Shown here: positions 46,641-61,146 of the stretch, piece after piece
Position numbering within the stretch: the stretch's first letter is position 1
Layout: each line of letters opens with the position of its first letter
Origin: Lichenostomus cassidix
Lineage: Eukaryota; Chordata; Aves; Passeriformes; Meliphagidae
Direction: 5' to 3'
Assembly: GCA_008360975.2 (NCBI GenBank)
Contig: CM039211.1
Location: 53,002,600-53,066,599, forward strand
Length of the DNA: 64,000 nucleotides
Made by a program: the position numbers and the translations under genes
The notes under the pieces: model-generated
The model's database searches: none
What the model was told of the DNA's origin: nothing
What the model saw: only the letters and a program-made list of their open reading frames with translations

Positions 46641-49600
46641 ATGTCTCATGTAAAAGTTAAGCAGTATTTCTGCAAAGCTCAGCTTTGGTTTCAGCCAGTG
46701 CAACTCCTCAGTCCTTGATGGTGCTGTTCCTCTTGGTGAGCTGGATTTGCATCCATGCAGTTTATAAACCATCATGGTTAGTTTTCCTGTCTTTTATTAA
46801 CAAACATGATCCTGTGGTGCATGGGCCAGTGGGACCAGAGTGCTGGGAGCTGCTGCAGGGCTTATTTCCAAGCAGGGCATCCCTGAGCAAGCCTGCCAGC
46901 ATCCCACACCCTCTGACCCAGCCCCTCACAAAATGGTCAGATGTCCTGGAGGGTCTCACTGTCCCATTGGTCTGCTCATGGTTTGTGACAAGGAGAGCAC
47001 TATCATTCCCAGGCACGCAGCTGCCTTTGGGGCCATGGCCCTGCACCTTTTGTGGCTGAGGGCAGGAGCTGCTGCCACTGGCTGGCTATGTTCCTTGGAG
47101 GCAGGATAGAGCCACGAATCTGAGTATGCAGCTAGGGGAAAGACCCCATAATTCCTGGCATTGAAGGGAATGACAGCAGCTCATGTGGGACAGGATGTGG
47201 CCTTGGCTACCTGTGTGAGCACATCACCCTGTGGCTGTAGTGTGGCAATGTATACCCATTTACTGTGCCTTCATATTACTATTGTCATGTCATTGGAGCT
47301 GGACCTCCCATGCCTTCAAAATACCTCCAGTTCTTCAGAACTAGCCCTCATCAGGGATGTGCATCCAGGTTCCTGGGATGGTATCAGGGACCAGGGACTT
47401 TTCAGAATCCTGTCCCAGTCATGACAGGAGTTTCTGGGCCAGAAGCAGTGTCCCAGGAAGGAGAACTGTGTTGCAGCCTCTTGCATCCACTCATAGAGAT
47501 ATTCCTAAGGATGTATCCTGAGCATCAGGATATTTTAAGAGTGTTTGCCCTGGAAACCATAATCTTAACAAAATGACCACTGAGATAGCTCATGCATGTT
47601 AACCCTCCTCCACGGCAGCTGTCAGCATGGTTTTCACTACCATGGTCACTGTGACAGAGAGCTGATCTCTGCTTATCAAACCATCTCATCTCAAGCAACT
47701 GAAGTATTAATATGTAACCTCGGCTGGCTCTTGTAAATTTGAGGTTTACATTTTTGCTTCTCTTGTGTTACGAAACATCAGAAGCATCAGATTTTGAAGG
47801 CTTGTGTTTACTTGCCTATAAGATGTGAGGTTGCTAACTGAGATTCAGCAGGCAAATGAACTTGTGACCTTGTTCTAAAAATTAATAAACCACCATCAGC
47901 ACCTCAAAGGGAGGGGGAAGCTGGCATCTGCTCCTGTTAGTTCAAGCCTGGACCTGCTTTTCATTCAGAACAGCCTGACTGCAGATGGAGACTGCTGTAT
48001 TTTATGTTACAGACTGCCTCCTAAAGGAGACTAACCCACGACACAAGGCTTCATTAAACTGGAAATGATGCTGGATGTGTACGGCAATCACACAAGTGAA
48101 AGGTGAGTTGCTGTCTCAAATTGTTTTGAAAACTCATTAGCGTTAATAAATACCAACCTGTGTTACATGCACCATTTCATTAAAAGAACATAGCCAGAAG
48201 GAGAGCTTAATTATCTAGCTCTAGCAAAAAGCTCTTGAGGCAGATGGGAAATGTGTAATTACAGTGTTAATATGGCCTGCTGGTGGACTGGCAAGATGGG
48301 GACCCAGCTCTCTAATCCTGACCTCACCTCTGCTGTATGGGACTGTTGGGGCAAGTCATTTAACCTGCTTTCTGACATGGGACCTCATACTGTCAGAAGC
48401 AAGTAATCAAAGTGCCTTGCAGACTAATTTTTCTGTAAAGACTGGAGCATTTGCAACCTATTTTGGCATTTCCAGTTTGCCTTTATGCATACTTAGATAG
48501 CTACTCACCTTGTTCCAGCTGACTTGAACGCAACTACCAAGATTACACCAGCTAAAGAGGCACTGCACAATCTAAGACCATGGCAGCCAGTGCCCAGCCA
48601 CACTGTGAAAATCGAGTACTAAGTGAAGCATCTCACCTGATGGAGAAGTGCCCTGGGTTTATGAATGATCCTTGGGAACTTTCTGTGGCATTGGTCAGGT
48701 ACAATGGGGAAGGTTGCTTCCTGTTGTGACCTTTGATGGTGGATAATCTCTGTTGGGCTAGCAGATGATGGGAAATAATATATCCTCAGTGCAGTATAGC
48801 ACTAGTGCAGTGAACTGCCCAGCCTTGGGTAAGTTAGCTCAGGAAGGTCAAGCAGCAGCATTCCTGGCACCTCTGAATCCAGGGCTTGCTTTGAGCTACC
48901 TGCAGTGTTTCTGTGTCAGTGATGCAGAGATGTGCTTTGTGGCCTTGCTCTTGTAGTATGACTGTCTGGAGGAGAACAGGGGCTCAGTCTTGCCATCTTA
49001 CTTTTCTACCTGAACACTTAATATGCCTTTAACACTTCTCATTTTTGCCTCTCAAAGGCTGCCCGATTATTCAATATCTCATCTCCACTTTGAAGGGTAG
49101 TAAGGCCTGTAAGCACATAATCCTACTTTAAAGGTACAGTGACATCTCCTTAGGAAAAAGGACTGGTCTGCTTGGAAATGTCCCATAGGATGAGAAATTG
49201 CAAGACCCATGACCAGAGCAGCCTCACCCTAGCTGACCAATGAGCTGAGTTAAAAAGGATTTGAATATTTCCAAATCTGAAGGGCAGAGAGGGCACTCAT
49301 CAGCTCCCTTCTTCTGACCCTATCCCACAATATGAAAACAATAGGTCTCTATGACATTACAGGCAATAAATTTAGAAGGAATTACAAAGGATATTGCTTT
49401 GCACAGCAAATTGGGAGACTTAGTCTTCACTAATGCAGATATTTAATATCAAGCATGTGTGGATGGATTTTTGAAAAGTGTTGGCTAATTTTTTAATAAT
49501 CACTGGCTACTACATGTAGTGCTAAAATAATCCAGGACTGGATTTGATTTTACAGTGTTGCAACTGATTACTGCTGTGGTGCCTGTGTGCCTATGGGGGA

Positions 49601-52600
49601 GAACTGCACAACTGGCTGAGTATATCTAAATTTTTGTCTTCTTTTGTAATATCTCCAGAGATGTGAGGCCAGAGCAAATGGAGTAACATTAGAATGAGAA
49701 CATTTCAAAGATGTAAGTCAGATCCAAAAGGGAATCTATGTGTCAAGATCTTCCTTGTTTGTATGTCCAATATGGCATTGAACTGAGCAGGAAATCAGTA
49801 CTTGAATGTCTTGACAGGTCTCATCCTCTTGGCTAAGGTAGCAGTGGTGAAATGCATGGAATCTACACAAGTGAGACAGGAAGAAAAGTGATTGCTGTCA
49901 TCTTTGCTTGCAGGGAACTCAGAACACCCTCTACTATAATTTTGGAGACACCTTAAGGTTTGCTTCCAGTTGCTTCCAGTATAATGATCACGCAGCTGAA
50001 ATCTCTACTGTCTTGTTAGTTGTGCTCACACATGCAGTTGATTTTACTGCACCATGTGGCTTGAACAGGTTGTGTCCCTGTCCTGTACTGGGAACCTGGA
50101 GGTTCAAGTTTGGGCCATCCCACTTTGTGCTTGGGTTTCCTCCCTCAGGACCTCTTGAATCTCGGGGTGGTTGTCAGCAAGGCAGCTGTGAAATAACTGT
50201 GAAATAGCTGTGAAGAGGACATAGGTATCCTCTTAGAAAGGTGAAGGATTGCTGGGGTGCAAGAGAAGGCTGTTCCCTGCCTCTCCACACACATGGTGTG
50301 ATGTGGACAGTGGCAAGGGGGTGATCTCGGGGTCTTGCTTTGTCAGGAGGTCCTTCCTACTTTTGGACTTCAGGGAGCCTCTCTGGCTCCTGTACACTGC
50401 CTGAACATAACTTACTGTAACAGCAGTAGTGCAACCCACCCACCTTCCTTTTGCAGAGAGCAAAGTTCCTCAGAGGCCACCACAGAGAGGCTTGGGAGTT
50501 CTGTGCCCTTGCATGAGAATCTCTGTAAATTCAGCACGTTGCAATATGTCTCACTGCTGCTTTCACTGCCCCAGTAACTTGTACTTCTGCTGAGGCAAGA
50601 GTGATGCACACATGGACACTCTGTGCACTCAGTGGCCCTGCAGAGGGCTGCCTGATGGACGGTTGCCTATTCCCTCTTGCAGGCCACTGAAATGGTGGCT
50701 TCTGGCTGCTGGTGGAGTTACCTGAAAGCAGCAGAGCCCTCCTGAGTATACCTGGACATAGCTGAGCATGGGCCTGGCCTCTAAATCCTCTGCTGTTTTT
50801 GCAGTGTGACTCACCTGCCCCCAGCTCTGTCAAAAAAAAATGATCACAGCTGTAGCTACAGATGATGATGCTGAGGGCAGCAGCCTCAGCACTGAGCAGA
50901 ACACAGCCTCCTGAGACTCGCTCTGCTTTGCAGGCAGGATTCAGTGACAGAAGCAGCTCAAGATGCCTTTGGGCGCCTCTCTAATTTCACAAAGCAAAAC
51001 CTGTTCCCAGTCCTGCAGCAATGATCTAACAAGCAACATTGTCATTTCACATTTCTGGTGTGTGCTCAGAGGAGTTGAATGTACCCAAGCCGCAGTGTGC
51101 TGCAGCACAGGCAGCTGCAGGTGAACCAGAAGATGTGTCAACCCTGGTGTACAACAGCAAGGAGAAAAGCATGTTTCTGAGTCCCTGGCACAGAGTGGAG
51201 CCTCTGAGGGTATGATGACTCTCTCAGTGCAGCATGTCAATGATCAAATAAATACTCTGAATGCCTTCAGCTGAGGGAAAGCTGTGCGTCTCAGTGCAGC
51301 TGTGTGCTGGAGAGGTTTCTGGCTGCAAGGGGGGGTGGCTGCAGGAGCCAGCCCTCGAGTGGTGCCACCAGGACAGGGGTGCCCAGACCTCCTCATCCAA
51401 AAACACAACTTGGTGACCAGGTGCCCTGACACCCCATTGAGACATCCACTGCCTGCCCACTCCCCATCAAACATGGTACCACTGGTCCTCTGAAGGTCAC
51501 ATGAGATGCAAAGCCTGAAATGAGTAATTCATATTCTCTGATGGAGTTGGTGTCACCTCCTTTAAAAGGTCTGCACAATATTTTCCATTTTAAGAGTCTA
51601 TTCCTAGTTGCTTCTCTTTCTGTAGAGCACATCAGCTTAAAGCTGATGATTTATTTAAATTTAATCCAGAACAATGCAGCTGTTTCTAAAAGTGAGTGGC
51701 AAGTACTTTTTAAAAAACCAATACACAACTGGATATATATACACATATGTGGAAAATCTGACAATGCTTTTGTGTGGTGCACTCTGGAATGAGAGTGCAG
51801 ACTATCAGCATAGGAAATTTCACCTTGTCTGTGCAAAGCTGGCCAAGCTGCAAGCCCTGCTTACCCTGTCTCAGTGGGGATCTGTTGGAGCTACAAGTGG
51901 ACCTAGCTTTCACACATCTTCAGCTGCAGTGAGCCCACCAGCTCCTCGGGGAAGGTGGTGGCTCAGCATACCTTCCCCTCCATACCTCTGATCCAGCTGA
52001 TGCTTCTCCTGCCCTTGTTTTGCCTTTTCCTTGTCCTTGCTGTGAGATGTTGGTGTACCATCACTGGTCATACATCCCTTCCCCACAGAGTGGGTTTCTA
52101 CCAGTCTGGCTGGAGGTGGGGCACTAGCATGGACTGATAGCAGTGGATGATATTTTGAAAGGGAGCTAAAATCAGGAGGAAAAGCACAGCTGAAGCTTTG
52201 CTGCAGGATGTCTGCCTATGGGAAACCAGGGCTTGTGGGTTCTGCAGCTTGCAGACCAGTTTCTTGAAACACAGGAGATGAGTTTTCCCTTTGGCTGAGC
52301 AGTGTGGGAGCAGGAGAGCACCAGAGGAAATGTGAGAGCATGATTTAAAAGGGGAGAGGATGGAGAGAAAAAGAGCTGGCTCCTCTACTTCTGAAAATTA
52401 CTTGCATAAGGATTGCTTAGGTCAGTTGTAAGGATCCAAATGTCTGGGTTTACAGGAACCTGTTTTCTTTAAACGAAATGATCGTAAGTGATGTCTGCAT
52501 ATAAGTGTGCTGCCCCTAGAGTTCCTGTGCTAAGAAACTGTCAGACATCACACTGGAGAGATGTGTGCAGGAGCAGATAGCCAGGAATCTATTTTTGAAG

Positions 52601-54479
52601 ACGGTCTCCAAACACAAATCTTTTCTTTGCCATGCTGCTGCCTAATTTATGTTTCACCTGCAGCCTATAACATATTTTGTATGTGTCCCACATCTGTATG
52701 ACCAAAAGACAGCTGCCTCTGGGGTCTGGAAATGGGGGATAAACCAGTATGTCCCCTACCTGGGAATTAGGGCCACCAGTGCATAATAACCTAGGAACCT
52801 TGTAGTCATGTCTTTGCCTAGCACCTAGCAAACTGACGATTATTCCAAGGCTGGACTCTAAATCAGGTTGAAGTAGTAATATTACAAAAACCAATAAAGC
52901 AACCCAGTGGTAATAAACTCATGGCTCTGAATTTACCAGAACCCTATGTGAGTTCACAGGACAGGTTCCCATGCTTGCAGGGATTTAGTTGAAGCACCAG
53001 ATGTTTCAAGGAAAGGTTTTTGAGGGGAAGAAACAGAATGTACACATATCATGCTGTTTACTTAGGGTAAAGGTCAGGACCCTCCACTGTGAGTGTTTTA
53101 TGAGCAGAAGTAGTTGTCATTATTCCCATAATCCAATTATTTAAGAAAATGGGATGAGAGGGGCAGCACAGTCTTTTTGAGAGCAGATATTTCACCTTTA
53201 GTGATCCTGCTGGGGCTTGCAATTCACTCTTTGGTGCAGCTCTGCGTGCCCCATGTAGACCTGTTGGCCTGAGGAAGGAAATGAACCTGTCAGGCTCACC
53301 CGACCTGAGACCAGAGAGATTTGAGGGGACATTGTTCACTGGTAGTGGCTGATGCCATATTTTTTGATGCTGATCTCTGCAGTCCTAGCTTTTCCTAGAC
53401 CTGCTTCGCTTCTCTGGACTCTGGAAACCTCACTGGACTTGCCTTTTTCTGCAGGCAATCTTCTGTCCTTCATTTATTTAATCATTTTCTGCAACCTTGC
53501 ATTTATTTACCATGTTGTCTGCAGTACAGGCTGTCTCCCATCCATGCTGTTCCAGCACCTAGCACAAAGAGGTCCAGACCTTGTGGGCTTTTCTGTTCCA
53601 AAGATATAGTTTGTACCTTCTGCTTGTTTTTGCAAACTAAAATGCCTTATACTGACTTCAGTGGAAATATGCTGCCTAATATGGCCTAAGGAATGAGGCC
53701 ATAAGGAAAGGTCTTACTGGACTGCATCAAAGTTTGGCGAAACCAATGCTTTATTTTAGTGAGGAGTCATGCTCAGCAGGCAGTGATAAAGTGCTGCTTT
53801 TTGTGCTTTTGTCTTCCCAAAAGGTATAATTTGTTGACTATATTTACCAGCCTAATCTTAAAACAAGAATTTATTGGGGTTCAGGGTGCTTCTTGCTGTG
53901 GAAGTAGCAAGCTAGTAGCAAGTTGGAGTGCTTCTGTTCCAACACACTCCCAGTGCGAAGCCAAAGGCTGACCCGTGATGGAGCTAGACTAGGGACATTT
54001 AATGGAGAGCCTAATGTTCGACAGGAAGCTGTGGTGTAGCAGCAGGCTGTGCTGGCCCAGGACACTTACAGTGCCACAGTGTTTGTGCTCCTCTCTGTGG
54101 CAGGGGACATTAGGCAGCTGAGAACCTCACTAGGCAAGTTGCTGAGAAAATTTATCCACATGCCAGAACAGCTATTGAGTTGTGAAATCTTTCCTTTACT
54201 AAATGCTTGACTGTGGCTATAGCTGGACTACTTACAGAGAAGTAAAATGTCATATTAGCACTGCCACACAGTTCAGTCAGGATGCTGTGGTGTGGCAGAA
54301 TGAATGGCAGCTGCCACAACAGTGCCTTTACTTTCCACTTATTCTTTTGGCAAAGGTGCATGAAAAGCTGTGCTCCAGTGCTTCCTCACTATTGAATTGG
54401 GAAGCCTTGGCTGCACTTCCCTTGGTCCTTTGGAGAGAGTGCACTTTCTCCTCTAGGTAAATGTTGGTCTGTTTTTCAT

Positions 54480-54850
54480 TTAAATATTAATTTGGGCTGT
54501 CACAATGTCGTGTGTAATATTGCCACTCTCTGTGAGGATTAGAGTGATTAGGAGTCTCAGAATACACTTTAATCAGTCAGTTCAATACTGCTGAGATTTG
54601 CAGTCTACTCTCTCCCATGCAACAGCCAGAGTCTTTCGACACGCTAACAAAATTGAAATGAGTTCCTTCATCTTAGACAAGGATAATTAATCTTCAAACA
54701 CTGTTTATCTTAGCCCAAAAATCCCCAGAATTCAGAACCAAATTAATTTAAAGTCTAAATCTGCTTTAACTAGTAATTGGTTAATCAACAGGCTCGATGT
54801 GTAATTATATTCTTTGTTCACAGTCCTTACAGGCTTGAAAAGACCATCTA
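54480..54850. promoter_or_regulatory. Candidate conserved noncoding element
   Basis: The stretch is AT-rich and repeat-free with dense TAATTA, TTAAT and AATTAAT words, interspersed with CpG-bearing words (for example TTTCGACACG and GCTCGATGTG) that survive in an otherwise CpG-poor setting. The pattern is consistent with constraint, but that is not shown. Confidence 0.2.
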
Positions 54851-57800
54851 ATTCCTATGTTGCTTTCATTCCTATAATTAGACCACGTGACATACAATGC
54901 TGTATGTTAGGGAAGAAATTTTTCCTGGAATAATTTCCCTGAGATTGTTTCCTACAGATGAATCTGGTATTTTCTTTTAGTAACTTAAAGAAGCTTTTGT
55001 ATGATTTCTTGGTTATTTTGGATTTCTGTCACTCCTTTAGATATTGTGCAAATAATTTTTTTGCTTTGAATCTTTGCTGTCTGCCTGTAGATGAAGAAAT
55101 CTACACTTGGTTTTAATTTCCCTTACTTGCACATGATATTGCTTGAACAGTTAAGGGATTCTTGCTCCTCTGAATATTGATAGGATGTGGAAAATTCAAG
55201 ATATGGTCATTCTAACTTCTTTCAGAAGAGACCAGCACAAAATCTATTAGCTGGTGTTATTCTTGTGGACAGGAATTATCATTGCTCTTAGGAATTGGAG
55301 GTCTGAGAATAAATCAGAGAAGGAAATTGTGGTCTTTTTAACATAGAGTTGTGGGTCTTCTTTACTTAGTGGATTCTGTTATAACCCCATTGTGGTCAGT
55401 GGTCTGGTCAATGGCTTTCATATTTCTGTTCACAGGAATTTCCACCATGAGTGGGAATGAGTGCTTATACACCAGTGTGTATTAATATCCTCTCTTCAAT
55501 AATCTTCTTGCTGAAACCTATTAAAGCCCAGCGTTTAACTCTATTTAAATTATTTAATCTACTTAAACTCTGTTTAACTCTCTACGTACCTAAATGTGTT
55601 CCATCTTTCATTCTTGTTAATAACACATAGATTATATAGCTCCATGAAACAAGTGAAACCATTCTCCTTCTGAGGAATGAGATGCAAGAGTTTGACTGCC
55701 AACACATCAGTTCCTAGAGGACAGGTGAATATCAGCTCTAGAAGTGTTTGGGCCCAAACTTCTGGATATGTGTGGATCCAACCTGCCATTTTGCAGTGCC
55801 TTTAAAACTGGAGCATTCGGGTTACCTGCAGAGCATTTAGAGCCTGCAGGTCCTTTCTTCTGATAGCTAGCCAGGAACTTTAGCAGCAGAAGGGAAAAAT
55901 TAAAGGGGGATAGTGTTGAAAAACTCGAGATGGACTGCACTGGATGTGCTGAGCGGGGCAACAGGGGAGCCTTTTCTCTTGTCAGTAACCAGACAGGTCT
56001 AAAACACACATTTGTCCTCAGTCACAGAAGTGTGGGATATGTGAGCTGCCTGGGGCTCTGAGGGAGAGGTGGAGGCTGGTGAGTAGCCTGGAGCAGCAAG
56101 CTCCGTTCTGTGGGTTAAGAGATGTCGTCAAAGTAACCGGTGTCTCCCCCATCATGATGTAAGGTGAAGTGGAGCTGGTGAATCACCACGATATTCCCTG
56201 ATGAAATGTGAAATTCTCTTCAACATCACACTGTTGAAGTGTGCAGTGAGCTTACTGCAGTAAGTGAGCTGTGAGCTGCAGCCTGCGGGTGGTTATTCTG
56301 GGTGTACCCCACTGGCCAAACCCATCTCTGGTGGGTCAGGGACTGAGTCCCTTTTCCCTGGGAGAAGGACAAGGTCAGGCATATCAAAGGCACTGCCAGA
56401 AAGAGTTCTTCCCTCCAGGAAGTAATATTTTTTCATATATTTATCCATTAAAAGTTTTTCTTGCAATAAATTTCCAAAGATAATTTTAAAGCATGGAATA
56501 AATCAATAAAACTATTGCAGCAACCATGTAGCTCAAGAGGTTTCCCTCCTGCTCTCCAACCCCAATGAATCCTTTTCTGACCATTTGCTGTTGTCTCATT
56601 ATTTTTGCTAAACAGACAGTTCTTGTTTGCACTCACTGCTCTGCATCTCCTTGCTGCTGAGCTCTGGTATGTGTTAGAGTCCAGGTTCCTTTCACTTACT
56701 TATCTTCGCTGAAAGCCATAACCATCAGAGAATTTCTCACCTCCCTGCCTAAAGAGCTGGTACTTCTGCCCTGGTGCTGAGTCTGATCCAAGTCCCTGGA
56801 AAAAGCTTCCCTGGACTTGCAATGAGCTAGCCCTTAAATCATTCTCCCAAGCAGTGTCACAGCTAGGAACTCAGAGTTTTAATTGGAGAAGCAAGTCTGT
56901 CTTTCCTAGAGGTCCCCTCTGCAGCCAGAGGGTAGAAGCAAGCAATACCCAGCAATACCCAGCAGCCCTGAGCTACCCCTGGCCAGACACATGCCTGAGC
57001 CCCTGAGGCTCCCTCCCTGAGGTGCCTTCACTGTGCTATGGTGAGGCCACAGCATGGCTGAGGGCAGTGCTAATGAAAATCAGGGAAAGTCAGGTTTAAA
57101 GCTCAGCTTGTAAAGACTGTAGGAATAAATTTTCACTCTTCTGAGTGCAGAACTGAATTTTCTGTTTGTTTACAGTGCTGAAAAATGTAATATGGAGAAA
57201 GAAATACAAAGGGTTTCTTTGGAAGTGCTTAGCTCAGCTGTGGTCCCTCTCAGCTTTAAGAGCCCAAGCCCTGAGGCTGCCCCTAGGCAAAGATCTCAGG
57301 ACATACTTGTTCCTTCCTGTGAAGCAGCACCCCAGCTAGAGCCTCTGCATGCAAAAATCATGTGTCAACCTCCTCCTGTCCCATTTCACAACATGTAGCA
57401 CTGGCTTTGGAATTACAGAGCTGTAAATTTGTACTTCGTTTTATTCAGTTCCCAGCTTCTGAGCCTCTATGGGTCACATTCTCAAGCTTTTTGAAATAAA
57501 AATGGGGGCAAAAACCATTCTTGAAATGTTCTTGAAAAGGCTAAACAAAGCAAAACCCAAATGACAATTGGAATTCTCCTGTAATTTCCTGCCTTGGGTA
57601 GAGAGAGTGTAAGAACATAAAACACAGGAAAATGTGCTAAGATTCTGGAAGCTGGAGATGGCAAAAAATTATGTTTTGCTTGGTCTTTGTAAGTATAGAG
57701 CAGTCCAATTCAAGCCATTAGGAGCTCAGAAGAAAGAAATATTTTGAAATTTCTATATTGTTTCTGTAAGAAAACAGTTGAAACAAACTTGGTTTGAAAT

Positions 57801-59460
57801 TTTCATTATTTAATTTTTTAAAAGAAGATGTTACTAGCACATTTCTAAGGGTGAAATGTTTTATTCTGGCACCTAAACAAGTTGCTAAGAAAGCCAGTAG
57901 GATCTTTATATCTTTACAGCACAAGATATTGGCAAGATATTTCACCTAATCCTAGTAAAGAAGAAAAAGTGTCTCTCTCCCCTTTTCATTTTGAAAGAAG
58001 GTGATCTCTTGATTTAAGAACCCTTCCAGCTTGAAAAATTATGTTCAGAATTCCCCTAATTGTGGCCTTCCAGTACACCTGGGATTCCATCATCCAGTTT
58101 TCACTGTGTGCCTTTACAGATAGCCACAGTGCAGCTGAGGAAGATTTCCTAATTTTTATTTAAGGTACAACTTCTAGGCACTGCAGAGCTGCAAGCTTAA
58201 TTTCATTTGCTGTGATGTACAAGGCAGCCAAAAGGAGAAAAGAGTTAACATATCCTCCCATTATGGAGGATATATATAGGAGGTTACAGTTACAGGACAA
58301 AAGTGCTCAAATATCCCTGGTCTGTGTAGGAGGCTATATGTCATAGAAAGGTACACTTTGGAGACTTAATCCCATTCCTGTGCAATTAATAGAGCAAGGA
58401 GAGCTGAAACAGGACAGATGGATATAAAATGAAGCCTCTTAGTGAGGTACAGGATGAAGGAAACTTCATCCTGACTGCCATTCAACTGACAGCCCATTAG
58501 TGCTCTAGAAGATACCAGGATCCTTTGCTCTGCTGTGCCCTAAGCCACTCAATAATTAAAATGTTTCTGTAATACATAAGGAAGCTTGAGTTACTCAGAG
58601 TTTCTCAAAGTCTCAGTTCATCCTTACCAATGTGGGGATACTAAAATTAAAACTCCTAGGAGAAGGCTGTCTTTCCCAGGCCCCCTGCATTGGACAGGGA
58701 GGTGCTCTGAGAACAACCTTCCTCACTGTTCCACTTCCTCTGTCCCACCTAGTCCCAGACGGGAAGCTACGACCTCTCACCATAGGCAGTACCACAGTGG
58801 TTTTAGACAGGTTTGTGAATCTCAGAGTGTTGCTTTCTGTCGTCTCTTAGCTCTTGCTACTCAGAAACTAACCCCCTCTCCCCAAAATAGTTGCAGCATC
58901 TCCTGCTGAGCCAGCTCTTGGCTTCAGTTTGAAATCCTATTCTCTGCTTAACTCTTCTCCATACTGCATGGTAGCTCTTGGAGAGGTGGGGCCCTGTTGT
59001 GCTGTCTCAGAATGACTCATGCAGGCATCTCCACAAACCCCTGCCTTTGGGAGCCCTCTCCTTTACAGCTCTGGTTTTGAGGGGGCTCATACCAGGTAAG
59101 GCTGTGGTGTTATCTTTGGAGTGACAGCTACTGCAGAGAATATGTTTCTGCAGGACAGCACCTCTGCAAACTAAGGGTGTCCTCACCCTTAAGTAGGCAA
59201 AGACCCTGCAGGAGAATTTTACTACAAAATAGTAAATTTAATCCTGAGAAAGAATAACCCTAAATTGCTATTTTTAACAGTTATGGAGGGCATAAAAACC
59301 CCATATTTCTTGTGGATGCTTACATTTATGGTGTGGCCTAAATCTCTTAGCCTTCAGGTTTTTGTTGGTCTCTGCATGATGATCGTCCTCAGAAATGCAG
59401 AGGTGTTTCAGCTTAGTTATACAAACATCCTCTGCAATGTGTGTTTGTTTCCCTTACAAG

Positions 59461-59496
59461 TTCAGCCTCATCATAGGTCTAAATTTGCAGATAGAG
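59461..59496 (+). CDS. Weak candidate microexon (36 bp)
   Basis: A strong pyrimidine tract (TTTGTTTCCCTTACAAG) precedes and a GAG/GTAAGT donor follows. The length is a multiple of three and two of the three frames are open. A phase-0 reading would be compatible with the exon candidate at 61147. The short length makes chance occurrence likely. Confidence 0.15.
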
Positions 59497-60190
59497 GTAA
59501 GTACATTACAATGGCGATGACTGATAGCTGAAGACTTTTTATGTTCACAGTGTTCCCTAATGTAGGCCATTTTTCATCATCTAGAGTTCCCTGATAATGA
59601 TGTCATTTCCATTGCTTGAATGTTGAAGGAGCAGCCACATATCATGGAGTTAAAATGACTGCTTATGGGGCAGCTAAATTGTGTTGTTATCAGTTTAAGG
59701 CAGTGTTTGCTTTGCTTCTGGGGACAAAATGACAATTGGACCTTCCTAAAACTCATCAAATAGGGATGAGACTGCCAAGAATACAAATCTGCACTGTAGT
59801 CAAGCTGGGGGGAAAAGAGACGAGAGAAGAACAAAGGAGAGCTATTTTTGTGTGAAGACGTGATGACCATCAGATAAAAATGACAAAGTTGTACTTGTCA
59901 GAAAATAAGTCACATTGCTGATCACTGGATAACTTTGATGTAATATTCCACAATCATTTAACTGAGATTTCATGGCACGATTAATGGTGAAATTTTTAAA
60001 ACATGCATGAAGAGGAGCTTTCTTCTAATATCCAGCTGTCAGACAGTCCTTATCTGGGGCTTATGTTGACAGATGATGATTGGGAATGATCTAGAACATG
60101 ACCTTTAAATAAAAAAGAAAATGATGCAGATTTGGAAGTGAACCATGAAGCTTTTGGGTCCTTTCTAAACATTTCAAGACCTCAAATGAT

Positions 60191-60240
60191 TGTATATACA
60201 TATGTGTGATATATATTTATATATGTGATATATGCATATG
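60191..60240. repeat. AT-dinucleotide-rich low-complexity tract
   Basis: Irregular TATATA and TGTGATATAT units. Confidence 0.7.
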
Positions 60241-61146
60241 TGTCTGCAGACCCAGCCCTGGTAACCTGAAAAATCAGGCAGAAAACTCATCAAATTTGTC
60301 TGTCTGCTGTATCACAAAACACTTTGAATTATGTTTAATACATAATTTCCAACATACAGGACCCACACTGGAATGAGTTGTTTATAAGATACTATGTGAT
60401 TATAAGCAGTGCACATATTTTGAGTGAATGCAGACCAATTTCCTTGGAAAAAGAAGTGCTAGTTTCTAATGTATGACACTGAATGAATTGTTACACATAC
60501 TTTGGAATGGACGGTGAACATAAATCTCTCTTTGGATATTTCATGAAATATTTGCAGCATATTTTAATCTAGTTTAGTGTTGCCAGTGCTTCTCCAGTGC
60601 TCACTGGCTACCTTGGGTTTTCACAGCGGACTTTGGCAATGAAGGCAAGTGTGGGTTGTTGTACCCACAGCGCCTGCCAGGCTGCAGCTGGAGACACCTT
60701 TTTGCCCCAAAGCCTGTCTTCTACAGCTGAATACTGAAGAAATGCACTGCAGACAGGACCTTCCAGTTTTGCCCTCCATGAATTCCCCCCACAAATGAAA
60801 GTTTCACAGCTAGGTTGTGTTTTTGACTTGATCAGTCGCTGAAAATGGACTCAAATTATGGAAAGCATCTGGTAGATCCTAAATTTTCTAAGAGCACCTC
60901 AATCTAAGCAAAGTGATGAGGTCAGGTAGAAGGTGTTATTCACTTCCATAGTATATTGCCCTGCAGAGCAGAGCCATGAAGAGCTGGCTGAGGTAGGTGA
61001 TGCATGGAGGTCACAGCATACCTGCAAATTGATGGGACCAACCAGCACAGGTGCTGCCCTTTATCTGCCCTAACCAGCACTGCATTTCATTTGTACACTG
61101 CCTTCTCCATGTTTTAATGAAGAGAGAAATTTTTACCCTTCCCCAG

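Larger units (their letters stand above)
42917..61146. other. Noncoding DNA without recognised genes
   Basis: 18 kb with no supported gene apart from a weak microexon candidate at 59461-59496. The 190-codon minus frame at 43560-44132 lies in a GC-rich patch and has no domain. Simple features include a 22-T run (44663-44684) and short duplications and hairpins listed separately. Blocks at 46130-46640 and 54480-54850 are AT-rich, repeat-free and dense in TAAT/ATTA cores, so they are the best candidates here for conserved noncoding elements. An AT-dinucleotide-rich tract lies at 60191-60240. No transposon was recognised. Confidence 0.35.

Noticed and set aside
48001..48102. Segment between TGTTACAG and GTGAGT resembling an exon
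   Set aside because: All three frames contain stops, so it is not coding; a noncoding exon cannot be excluded but has no support.
56218..56252. 8-bp inverted repeat and a nearby TTACTGCAGTAA palindrome
   Set aside because: Short enough to be expected by chance in 64 kb.
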